Positions 1 to 11,600 of a stretch of DNA of 64,000 nucleotides are shown here, one piece after another. The DNA comes from Nephrocerus scutellatus. Its lineage: Eukaryota; Arthropoda; Insecta; Diptera; Pipunculidae. The notes under the pieces are model-generated. The model made no database searches. It had not been told where the DNA came from and saw only the letters and a program-made list of their open reading frames with translations. Positions within the stretch are counted from its first letter, which is position 1; every line of letters begins with the position of its first letter. Where the stretch lies: NCBI GenBank assembly GCA_947095585.1, contig OX352763.1, positions 25,345,462 through 25,409,461 on the forward strand, read 5' to 3'. A program made the position numbers and the translations under genes.

Positions 1-275
1 GCTGAACGCGGTGGTACGGAACTGGATGTGTGGAAAGCAAAAGCTGCGTTCCGATTGATATCAAAAGTCTGGAAAAGCAATGTTCTCAGCTTAAGAACGA
101 AGCTGCGACTGCTGATTCAGCGTAGAATCATTATTGTTGTATGCAGTACTTGGACGGTTGAGACCACTATCACATGCAAGCTGTAAACTTTCGTAAATAA
201 ACGTTTAGGAATCATTTTGAGGGTCTTTTGGCCCAATCGTATCTCCAACGACGAACTTTGTCTGATTTGATTTGA
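1..275 (+). mobile_element. Non-LTR retrotransposon fragment, RT C-terminal region (cut by window edge)
   Basis: The + strand translation, with stops and shifts, follows the region after the RT core of the element at 8609-11583. Shared landmarks are a GGTE-D start, the K-WKSN/WRSN block, the LRTKLRL/LNTKLRL block, CSTW, and the FVN-RL/CLR-ILRVF block. It is a 3' fragment of the same family, decayed, and its 5' part lies outside the window. The clade (RTE/CR1-like) is inferred. Confidence 0.7.
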
Positions 276-560
276 ACTAAAAGCTTTAAAACTTAACATT
301 GCGACTATTATTCGCGTGATGGGCGCCGAAATGATCAAAAAAGTTCTTAAAAACTCGACTCACAAGATGGCTTAGTGTAAGGCCAGTAGAGGGAGCCACA
401 TGAACGAAATGATTTTTCATTCTTAAATCGGAGACTCCAACCTTCACAATAAATAAATTGTACAAGGAAATATTGATGTGTACTCATTTTATAACTTTTT
501 TAAAAACAAACTTTTAAATGCCCACCCTTTATAAGAAACTTTTTGTTTTTCCTAAAAAAC
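276..560. other. Non-coding stretch, nothing recognised
   Basis: AT-rich sequence between a retrotransposon fragment and the duplicated upstream block. No open frame with family resemblance, no RNA gene and no repeat match inside the window was seen. Confidence 0.5.
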
Positions 561-720
561 GGAGTTGGCATCGCAGTTATTTATTCGTCGTCTGAGCAGA
601 GCACGTAAAAAAATGTTACTTTTGTTTTGGTTATAGAGAACAAAAAAATAAATATATAGCCATCTTTTTTCACCGCCTGGCAAAAGTGAAAACAACAGAT
701 TCCGCTTATCACACTTCTCA
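561..720 (+). promoter_or_regulatory. Distal upstream block of copy A, duplicated at 16264-16425
   Basis: This block aligns with 16264-16425 over its length, sharing GTTGGCATCGCAG, ATTCGTCGTC, TTACTTTTGTTTTGGTT and CACCGC. Each copy lies upstream of one of the two paralogous genes (about 2.0 kb and 1.1 kb before the exon-1 ATG), so it was part of the duplicated unit and may hold upstream promoter or 5' UTR sequence. No promoter element is identified with certainty. Confidence 0.55.
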
Positions 721-1024
721 TTCAAAATTACTCTCAGCAAACAAATTTAAGCGCCGCAGAATGACAGAATAAACATGAGAAAGAACAAAACGTGATGAAA
801 CTCTCGGCGTCGTCGGCCGACGCTGTCGATTTACGATTACTGCACTGCTGTAGTACGAGAAACGATGAAACTGTTGCCGCGTGCGTGTGTAGATAAGTGT
901 AGTCGTTGTGTGATTGAATAAATTTTACTCTGCAATAAACTAATAAAATTTTAATTATATATCGTAAAAATATTTCTAAAATTGAAATCCTGTTTTTATA
1001 TAAAAACACTTTTTTTTACCAACC

Positions 1025-1042
1025 ATGGTTGATGAAGTAGTG
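1025..1042 (+). CDS. Candidate alternative first coding exon (MVDEVV) ending in a GT donor
   Basis: ATG GTT GAT GAA GTA GTG is followed directly by GTAAGT at 1043. The layout matches exon 1 of copies A (MDDYV|GTAAGT) and B (MNEYP|GTAAGT): a very short coding exon, acidic in composition, ending in phase 0 at a strong donor. Upstream, AGAATAAACATGAGA at 766-780 recurs at 2590-2604 in the leader of copy A. It could be an alternative first exon splicing to exon 2 at 5786, or the orphan 5' end of a third, lost copy. No equivalent was found upstream of copy B. Transcription is not shown by the sequence. Confidence 0.4.
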
Positions 1043-1384
1043 GTAAGTTGAAAAATTGGAGAAAAAAACGCAGAAGAGATGGCACCTGCAATGTTCTCTG
1101 CATTTTGTTATATCATTTGCCAATGCTTACAATTTGCACATAAAGGAACAGAGAGCGACGCTCTTCTTATTATTGCCTAGCTGTGAAAACGCAGTAACCC
1201 TCTCACAAAAGTAGAATATGTATGTCTATTTCAGTTTGTTTTTTCTGTTTCATTTTCAAGACGTTTGTTGATAGAAGGCAGTGAAAAAGAGATACATATA
1301 CATCATATGATGTGCATAATTACCAGGTCTAAAAAATGATGTAAATGAAGGAGCTGATGAGCCCTTTTTAAATTCTCTATGTAA

Positions 1385-2110
1385 CTTTCGCGTGGGTAAA
1401 AGCTTGTGATCAATTTTAAACCCACTTCCTTAAGCCCGATTTTATTCAAACTTTGCACACATGTGAATCTCTGATGACAACACTTTCTATTTCTATTTGG
1501 GGCGCCTCGGGCCTCAGGATCTGGGGCTCCCATACAAATATTTTACAAAATTTAACCGCTTTTCTCCTATTTTTATACGCATATGTATCTCCGATTAACG
1601 ACACTCTGTAGAAATTTGGTAGTGATCGGGTGCCGTGGCTCAGTGGATAAGAGCATGGACTTCAGAGCAGGGGTCGGGGGTACCCATACAAATTTTATAA
1701 AAAAAAAGTACCAGTACCTCTTTAAATTTTATACGTATATGTATCTCCGATGGACAACACTTTTTGTAAAAATTTGGAAGTGATCGTGCCCCGGGGTAAT
1801 CCATACAAATTTTTTTAAAAGTAGTACCTTTAAATTTTATACGCATGTGTATCTCCGATGGACAACACTTTTTCCCGTACCCGATTTTCTTCACATACAT
1901 ATGTTCTTTTAAAATTATCTATATTAACTTCGCTTGCCCGTGGCAAGTCAGTTTGTCGGTCGGTCGGTTTGTCGTGGAATCTTGCGATAAATTTTTAACC
2001 CACTTCCCAAAGCCCGATTTTATTGAAATTTTGCACACATGTGTATTTCCGGAGACAACACTTTCTATTAAAATTTGGGGCCACTCGGGTCTTGGGCTTC
2101 TTAGATAAAT
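1385..2110 (-). repeat. Dispersed element with roughly 120-bp internal repeats (reverse orientation)
   Basis: Units contain ACCCACTTCC, GCACACATGTG, TCTCCGATGGACAACACTTT and a GGGGC-CTCGGG block. It is the inverted counterpart of the array at 4690-5605; the flank with TTAACTTCGC and GTTTGTCG matches the reverse complement of 5540-5605. It lies upstream of copy A and is absent from the matching place in copy B, so it was probably inserted after duplication. Confidence 0.7.
1628..1672 (+). repeat. tRNA-like SINE head fragment
   Basis: GTGCCGTGGCTCAGTGG resembles the A-box region of the SINEs at 9552-9827 and 49851-50112 and of the fragment at 25077. No B box follows, so this is only a head fragment embedded in the 120-bp repeat element, not a tRNA gene. 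Confidence 0.35.
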
Positions 2111-2379
2111 TAGTCTTTCACTGAATTACAACTAAATATACATACAGGGGTGTGTGTAGTCAATCGCATAGCAGAATACATTAGTTCGTGTGTCTATAGT
2201 AGGCGAAAGTTTTTGGTAGGAACTCGTATATCTCGGCTTCTACCAGTAAGAATTTAATTGTATAAGCCCATATACGTGTATACGCAAAAAGCAAATTAAT
2301 TGATTCTAGCATTATTGTTATTTGAAATGGAAACAACGAGTTATTGAATTTTGACCCTCAAAACCCCGACCGAGTTGCG

Positions 2380-2655
2380 ACATGCGAGTGACAATGAGCG
2401 ATGACGTTGACGAACAAGCAACAAACTACTCCGCACTGCTTCGCTTTTTCGTAAACGTGGGTCTCATTCGCATTCTGCTTGTTTTGAGTTTTGTGTATTC
2501 GATTGTTGTTGTGTTGTGTGATGTGCAAGTGCAAACTGTTCGTGCTACTCGGTAGATATAAACGTGAATGTTAATCGGTTGCATTTTATAGAATAAACAT
2601 GAGAGCGTTAATTAATATTATTGTTTCCAAATTTTTAAAATAAACTATTTAACCA
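2380..2655 (+). promoter_or_regulatory. Proximal promoter / 5' leader of copy A
   Basis: The segment aligns with 17215-17486 before copy B: shared CCCGACCGAGTTGC/AACCGACCGAGTTGC, GAGCGATGACG, GCATTCTGCTTGT, TGCTACTCGGTAGATA and TGTTAATCGGTT, ending just before the ATG of a short first exon. Conservation across the duplication and position argue for leader and core promoter. The start site and a TATA box cannot be placed with confidence. Confidence 0.55.
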
Positions 2656-5600
2656 ATGGATGATTACGTGGTAAGTTGTATTTTTCTTGTTTTAATATTA
2701 ATGTAAAATTTAACGAAAGAGAGGATAAGGAGGAATATTAAAACGAATTATAAGAGAGTGATGCATTGTTTTTGTATAACATCTTTCTTTTTCTATCAGC
2801 AAATTGATGTTTATAATGCGCTGCTCTTCTTACATATTCCTATTCCTATGCGATCTTGTTTAAAGTAAAACGATTTTTCATTTTGTCTGAGCAACTACGT
2901 GTGTGTGTGCCCATAGTTTTCGGGTCGTGGTTTTGGGTCAGGGTCGCAGAGTGTAAAATTTTACAACCGTACATCGCCGGGCAATTGGCTAGTAATGAGA
3001 TAAAAAATATACGGTACCAAGTACAACAAAGTACTTGTGTGTAGATTATAAATGAAACACAATTTTATTTGTTTTTTGAATGCTGACTGACCAATCAATC
3101 TATTGCAAAGTAGAAGTAGAAGTTGTCAAACAAGCTGCGTTACAAAAGTTAAAATTAAACCAACTAGTGCTACGGCCAAAACCCTCTAAAGAAAGCCTAT
3201 GTGTTTTGCTAGATCACAGATCCATCTTTAAATAGTAAGAAAATTAGATGGATTAGCAATGAATTAAAGAGCAAACTTCATATAAAATTTTTCGGTTTCT
3301 TACTACTACCACTTACGTTTCTCACTCTTCTTACTACCTCAAGTTAGCGCGTTTGCACGTAATTGAGAATTTTTAAAAACTTTTATTTAACTTGACTTCA
3401 CCCCTTTTTGTCTGTTATTTCGAGAAAGCTGGTTAAAAAGGACCTCAAAGAAGTCGAAAAAAAACTTTCAAACCATCACACGCGACACTCGACACTTCGT
3501 TTTTCGGGTACAAACTTTTACATATACATCGAAACACACCACACTGTCGTTTGTTATATGGTAATAATCGCGAAAATATCTGTTTTTGAGGTCGGAGCTA
3601 TATCAAAGAATTTTCTTTTTTCCACGCTTCATACGCGCCACACGCAACACGCGTCAAAAGCGGGATATCAAAATGAGCCCCTAACATTGAGCCGTTCATA
3701 AAATTTCGGCCCTCTAAGTCGTGCGAAAGGTGGTTAAAAAAGACCTTAAAAAACGAGAAAATGGCGCGATTGCAAACCATCACACGTTTCACACGCGAAA
3801 CGTGACACGCGTCATACGGAATATAAAAAGCTATTTTGGACTTAGACACTCACAAAATTTCAGCTCTCTAGGTCGTGTGGAAGTTTGTTAAAAAGGACCT
3901 CAAAGAAGTCGAAAAAACAAAAATTTCAACCCGTCCCATGCGCCACACGCGACACGTGTCATACTCGGAATATACAAAATGCCATTTTAAACACTCACCA
4001 AATTTCAGTTCTCTGGGTCGTGTGGTTAAAAAGGACCTCAAAGACAAAAGGGGTCAAGTCAAGTTAAATAAAAGTTTTTAAAAAGCCGTCTGTTTCTTTG
4101 AATATTATTATAGGTATAATAACAAAATTTAACTTTAGCTTTTAATTTCGAAGCAAGGAATTCTATTGAAATACAATACCAAATGTTGTTAATTTTATTT
4201 TGTTTTTTTTGACATACATACTTGGTCAAGATAATTTTCGGGAATTATGAAAATTCCTTCATATTAATTCTCGATAATGTGATAGTATAATAATATCGAA
4301 CACAGAAAATAACAAAAGTATTTTATATGTTAACTCGCTAGTGTATATAACTGCTAGTTTCGAGGCTAGGTTATATTGTATGAAAAAGTCACTTTTGTTT
4401 ATTGGCGTGTGAAAAGTTTGTTTGTATGTAGGAGGTAATCTTCGAAACTACTGGGCCAATTTTTATCAAGTTTTCACCATTGTACAGGCTCCGTAGGTTA
4501 TAGGATCAGTGGAGGGGGAGGGATTTAGTGGTGTGGGCCAGTGTAGGGCAGGTTAGTTGGTGTGGGTCAATGGGGTGGTCATTTTGGTGGGTGGGTCAGT
4601 TTGGTTGGAAGACTATGGTGGGGGGAGGGGCAACGATTAAGATTCTGTAAGTAGAGGCTGTGAATGAGATGGTTCTACGGTCAAATCAGGTAAAAAAAGA
4701 ACTTATTTTTAAAAAATTACATGGGCACCAAAAATTTTACAAAAAGTTTTGTCCATCGGGGATACACATGTACATACAATTTGATTTTTTGATTTTTAAT
4801 ATTTTTTTATGGGCACAGAGGGCCTCAGGATATATATGTGTATAAGATTTGAAGAAAATCGGGTTAATTTTTTTAAAAAATTTGTATGGGGCCTCAGCAC
4901 CCCGCGGCCAGGGGTCTCCAAAATTTTTACAAAAAGTCTTGTCCATTTTCTTTAAATGTATAAGATTTAAAGAAAATTGGGTTAATTTTTTTTTTTAATT
5001 GTATGGGGCCCGAAGAAACCGCGGCGCGGGTCTCCAAAATTTTTACAAATAGTGTTGCCCACATGTGTATAAGATTTAAAGAAAATCGGGTTAATTTTTT
5101 TAAAAAATTTATATCGGTCCTCACGATCCCGAGGCCAGGGGTCTCCAAAATTTTAACAAAAAGTGTTGGTGAACGGATTTACACATGCGTATAAAAGTTG
5201 AAGGAAATCGGTGTTTTTTTACAAAAAAAAATTATGGGGCCTCACGACCCCGGGGCTCGGGGTCTCAAATTTGTCTCAAATTTTTTTTACAAAAATTCTT
5301 GTCCATCGAAGATGCACATGTACATACAATTTGAAGAAAATCGGGTTAATTTTTTTAAAAAAAATTCTATTAGGCCCCACCCCACGACCCCGGGGCCGTG
5401 TCTCCAAAATTTCTAAAAAAAAGTGTTGTCCATCGGAGATACACATGTAAATAAAAGTCGAAGAAAATCCGGTTAATTTTTTTAAAAAAAATTAATTTTG
5501 AGACAAAGTTTCAATGAAATCGGACTTTGGGAAGTGGGTTAAAAATTGATTTCCACGACAAACAAACAAACACGGGCACGCGAAGTTAATGTAGAGAATT

Positions 5601-8600
5601 TAAAAATTACACTGCAAGATGAATTTTGAATTCTTTGTAATGAATGGTAAGCTCATACACACTTGACTTATTTCAAATTATAAGAAAGTTACAAAGGATT
5701 GATTTATCGCTTATCTCATTTCCTTTTCGCAGAATACTGTTTTAAAAGGTACGACTAATCAATGAAGTAATTTTGTGTGTTTTAGATTTTTATTCCATCA
5801 TCTCCAGAGGAGCTGGAATACCAATTAGAAATAGATGATCAAGAACCAGTAAAGGATAAACAGACGCAAAAGGTTAAAGCGAAAAACTCTCTTTACCTAA
5901 AAAAACGAATAATTCGTGAAGTACAAATGCGTAAAGTGCTTTATGATCCAAAACATCCAAAATTTTCCAACGTTGAAAGTAAAAACGCAGCTTGGAATGA
6001 CATTGCTGAATCTTTGAAACTAGATGGTATAACGCTGGAAGTCTACTTTTATTAAATTAACTAACAAAGCTTCTATTTTCACAGTGAATCATTGTAAAAA
6101 TACATGGGCTAACTTACGCTTTGATTATCAACGCCACACTCGTAAGCTACGCAAATGGTTACAAAGAGCAAAACACGATAAACCGATATTCAGACCTGTA
6201 ATGCTTTTTGAGAACGATATGCTGTTCCTGTGGCGATTCATTTCGAGAGCGTATGTGATGTTGTTGGTTTGTTTTTGAATATTTATTCAGTTTACTTTGC
6301 ATTGTTCTTATCCAGGAGCTATTGTACAAAAGAGCCGATCCCCCAGAAACCCATAGACGACGATGTTGTCATTCTAGACGACGATGATGATCCTATGATC
6401 GTAATCGAAATAGAAGATGATCCACCGGAGAACATGAATAGTACATCTGTTGCGGACCAATCTCAGCTAAATAATATTCAACACTCTTCGAAAAGGAACG
6501 CAACTGGTATTGTTCTTAATGATTCAACCAAAAAAATGATAGAACTGATTAAGTTCTATCCGGAACTATACGACACCACGCATATGTACTACAATGACGG
6601 CCGACGGAAGGGAATTATTTGGAATTCGATTGCAAATGAAATGAACGATAAAGGTGAGGATCGATGTGTGTGTGTGCCGTTGCGAATTTCTCTAAACACT
6701 TGTGGTTTTTTTTTAAATTTCAGCCACTAAGTGCATGAAATATTGGATTCATTTACAAACGCGTTATGAATTCCTCCTAAGCAAAGCTGGAAAAACCGTT
6801 GGAATTGACAAAGATTCACGGGAACTGGAGCAGCTTTTGCATTTTCTAAAGCCTCACATTTTGAAAAAGTACGTTCGTTCATTGCTCGATTTGGAAGACA
6901 GAATTACTGCTTACCGTACCATAGATAACAGAATAGACGACATAGTCTTATTATCAATTATCTCACTATGTGCTCTCTCCTTTCTAGCCCCAACACGATT
7001 TACAAACAAAGTTATAGCCTCAAGTCGGGTTGGTGCGAACCGATTGAAAATTTCAAAAGTATTTCAAATCTATTGACTTGCATAAAACGGTTTCCAGTTA
7101 TAGCTACTACTTATGAGGCATCTTTGTTATCAGTACGCAAAGACTTTAAGTACATGCCAACTTGGATTGAGATTGGAAGACAGCGAAGTATGTTCGAAAG
7201 TTAATTAGTAAATTCTTTCTAACTATTTTCCATTTTTATTTGCGCAGATTGCCCGCCAGGATCATGTGAGGTGACATGGCTAATAATGCGTGAATTCTAT
7301 TGGGAACTGATTAGCATGAGGAAAGAGGCTTATCAGCTGCAAGATAAGTGGTACTTCGAGAATATTATTACCGAATTGTATGCACAGTCTGTTATTAATA
7401 AAGAGAAAAAGGCTTCTCAAAAAAGCAAAACGGCTTCAATTGTTACCTCGGCCAAAAAAGATGTAAGACAATTGCCACCAACAGAATCAGCACCAGCACC
7501 AGCACCAAAACCAATATTACCACCAGTACAGTTACCAGCATCATCACGAGCGCCATTACCAGCACCATCATCCGCATCAGCACCTGCACAAATTATGATT
7601 ACAATACCAGCTACAACAGGTTTGCCAGTAACAACGACGTTGGCACAGGTACCAGTAAGATTGTTTAATTCAAGAGCACATGTTCCTTTTGTTGAAATTC
7701 CAACAGTACCATTGGTACAAATTGATATTGATGACATACCTGAAAAGGCAGTATCACAAAGTTCAGTTCAAGGTCCAGTTCCAGCTTCAGCTTCAGCTAC
7801 AGATTCAGTTCCAGCTCCAACTTCAGCTCTAGCTATAGCTCCAGCTCAATCAATATCTCCAGCTTTTGCTTCATCTTCAGCTCCAGCTCAATCTGTATCT
7901 CCAGCTCAATCTGTATCTCCAGCTCAATCTGTATCTCCAGCTCCTGCTTTAACTCCAGCACAATCAGTTGCTACTTATGCCTCCAAACCGAATCGAAAAA
8001 ATGTTCTAAATGCTGACCATATGGTTTATCACACTTCGTCGGAGCAAAAAACATTAAATGCCAATGAAATAATGGTCGAACTGATAGCTACATCCAGTGG
8101 AAAGCAACTGATGGTACATGGGCCTCCACTTAGTGATAAATACTCAATGACAATGAAAGAAACGAGCCATTTCATTCAAGAGATCATGGCAATTCCTATT
8201 TTGCATTGTAGACGACTTTCAAGTTCAAATTTTGGGGTTGTAAATTCCTGCTGGCAATACATATCCAACGCGTTCGGTCTGCCTAGTAAGCAGTCAATGA
8301 AATAGCCTTCCTTATTAAAAACGTATAAAAAAAATTTCCTTTGTAGGTCATGTGTGCAAAGCTTGCTGGAACTTCTTAAGGGAGAACTTCAGTCATTTCC
8401 GTCAGATAGCTCCATTGGAAAAACTTATGGCGCCAATAAAAAGTAAAATTTTCAATTGGAAAAGATCGACAGCACTGTTTCAGGAATTCCATACTACTGC
8501 AGGTAAACCCGTAGCATCAGTTCATATTACAAGTATGTGTACAATTACAAGGTCTATATAGTGGAACCAAAGTCCAAACGAACTATTGTTTCAAATCATT

Positions 8601-11600
8601 ATGGTTGCGCTGGGGATCTGCATTGCGATTGATCGGGAAACTACTGACTGCTCAAAACTTCGTTTGAGCCAGTAGCGCAACAATCAAGTTCGTGATGTAG
8701 TGCTTGCTCTACCTCATAGTGGTGGTCCCCGGGCAACTGTGTGTGTAAATCCTTATATATGTAGGCTAAAATTGCAAGTGCGAACGGTTTTGCGATTCTA
8801 GTTAGGTAACGTGGGTTAGCACCCTGCGGTAACCGACACAACGCCCCGGATAAGAAATGATCGAATTATGACTACTTTTCGCTATTGTACCCTATTGTAC
8901 TAAGATTGGTTTCTGTGATTTCTTTATTGTGAGGACGCTCCTTGACTCAGGGAGTGAGGAAGTGAAGAAGACATACTGGGAGTGAGTGAAGTAAGATGGT
9001 TCGAAGTGAGAGAGTACCAATCCCTAACGTGTAACACTGTGCTACTCTACTCCGGCAAACCGTCCGGCAGTCCCCGTGAATCTGGAGGGGATCTGCTGCT
9101 AACGCCAACAGCACGCTGAAACCTTATTTCCTGGCACCCACATGGTGATAGATCTTATCGGCCAGATTTTGAACTAGAGTACGGCGCATCACCATCATAC
9201 AGTGTTACTGCCCAACGAATCCTTCGAGTGAGGATGAAAAGGATAACTTCTACAATCAGCCAAGCGCTGTATTCAATGCAACGCCGAACGGAGATATCGT
9301 CATCGTGATGGGGGGACTTGAATGCCAAGGTAGGCAACGGCAATGAAGGACTCAGACATGTGATTGGGAAGCACGGCCTCGGCGAACGAAATGACAATGG
9401 TGAAAGATTTGTTGATTTCTGCAACACCAACCACGTGTCATAGGAGGCACCATGTTTGAGCATAGGACCTGCCACAAAGTCAGCTGGGTGTCAACTGACA
9501 GGCAATCATCTTTCAACCAAATCGACCATGTGGCGATCAGCCGACGTTTTAATAATAATAATATTCGGCGCTGCATACCATTGCGGTCGAAGGCCTAACT
9601 TCTCGCGACCATTTGTGCTGCGCATGTTAATTTTTGGACACAAATGGAAGGGACCTAAAATTTAAGGCCGGATCCGAACGGCGAATTAAGAAGCTTTCCG
9701 TGACAAGGTATTACCCATTCGCGAGAGGTGGGGCACCGTGAAAAATACTTTTGGTGTTGCTGGGATTCGAACCTGAACCTCCTGCTCAGCAGCCATGTGC
9801 ACTTCCACTGAGCCACGGCGCCCACATAGCCGACGTTTTAGGAGCTGTATTTTAGACGTCCAAAACAGACGAGTAACCGACATGGGTATGGTACGGGATC
9901 ATCACCTTATGGTAGCTACTGTCAAGTTACGTACTGCATCAGTTCAAAGAATCCGTAATATCATCCGAATGCCTAGGTATAACATCGACCGGCTAAAGAT
10001 CCCCTCAGTACGCCAACAATTAAGGGCTCATTTATGGCAATGAGTGGAAGCAATCAGCAGCTCACTGCCGACAACCATGCAAGAACATTGGAAGGTTGTG
10101 AAAAATGATTTCACACCTGCGCATCAACGCACTAAAGAACTACAAGTCGGTAGGACTAGATGGTGGTATACGCGCAGAGCTTCTGCGTTCCCCTCCAACG
10201 GCATCAGCAGAGCTTTTATATCCTCTTGTAGAAAGAGCTTGGGAGGCAGAAAGTTTCCCCGACGAGTAGAAGAAGGGAATGATTGTGAAGCTCCATAAAA
10301 AAGGTAGTCTTATGGAGTGCGAAAATTGGAGAGGCATTTGCGTTCTTCCTGCAGTTGCAAAGGTAATAGCCAACGTAGTATTTTAGAGAATTAAGAAACA
10401 TCTGGAAGATACACTCGATGCCGAACAAGCAGGCTTCCGCACTGGATCCTCCTGTGTCGACCACAGTAATACCCTGCGGATCATTATGGAACAGTGCGTT
10501 GAATTTCGGTCACTACTGTTCATCGATTTTGAGAAGGCGTTTGACAGTGTCAACAGACCGTTTATCTGGCTCGCCTTGCGCAGGAGAGGTATACCCGATA
10601 AACTAATAGCTATTATTAAAGCAACCTATGATGGCTCTAAATGTAATGTGCTGCATAGAGGAAAGCTGTCAGAGGAATTCGAGATCCAAGGTGGTGTACA
10701 ACAAGGTTGCATTCTAACGCCGATACTCTTTTTGTTGGTGATTAGCGATGTGCTTTGCGCAGCTTTATCTACTGGAAACGAAGGAATTCGTTGTGCTCTT
10801 ATATCTCAACTCAAACATCTGGACTACGCTGACGACGTTTGTTTACTCTCACACAGGATTATGGAGCTGCACCAAAGGGAGGCAAATGTTGCGGATTTGA
10901 AGATTAATGCTGCCAAAACCAAAATCATCAACCTCGGCAATAACTCAGTAACTTAAGTTAACATTGCTGTGCAACCGGTATAGAGAGTAGAGAGTTTCCA
11001 ATATCTTGGGAGTATTGTCTCCACCGAAGGTGGAACCGAACAGGACATTGTCAACCGAATCAGCAAAGCCAAATCAGTGTTTGGAATGATGTCAATGATA
11101 TGGCGAAGCAATGCGATCAGCTTAAACACCAAGCTGCGACTGTTCCGTTCAAATGTTGAATCTGTGCTGTTATATGGGTGCAGCACTTGGAATGTGAACG
11201 CTACTATCACAAAACGATTACAAACGTTCGTAAATAGGTGCCTACGGAACATCTTAAGGGTTTTCTGTAACGAACATCTTCACCAGAGTACGGGTTAGGA
11301 ACCAATAGGCACAACCATCCAACGACGGAAGTGGCAGTGACACTCCGAAAAGGCGACAGTTCCATAGCAAACTACGCAATGCAATGGAATCCTTTATCTC
11401 AGGATGGTAGAAGAACGGGTCATCCGAGAAATACATGGCGCAGAACAGTTGAGGAAGAGTCACGGCAATTGGGGAAGATTTGGAGAGAGCTGAAGCTCGT
11501 TGCCGCACTCGATGGCACGTAGGCATAGTAGAGGCCCTACGACCCACAAGGGGAGGGGATATAGGACATAAAGAAGAAAAAGAATGGTTGCACAGGCGGA

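Noticed and set aside
9770..9827. tRNA gene suggested by A- and B-box sequences
   Set aside because: No acceptor-stem pairing; it is the head of a SINE with a target duplication. The same holds for 25077 and 50040-50112.
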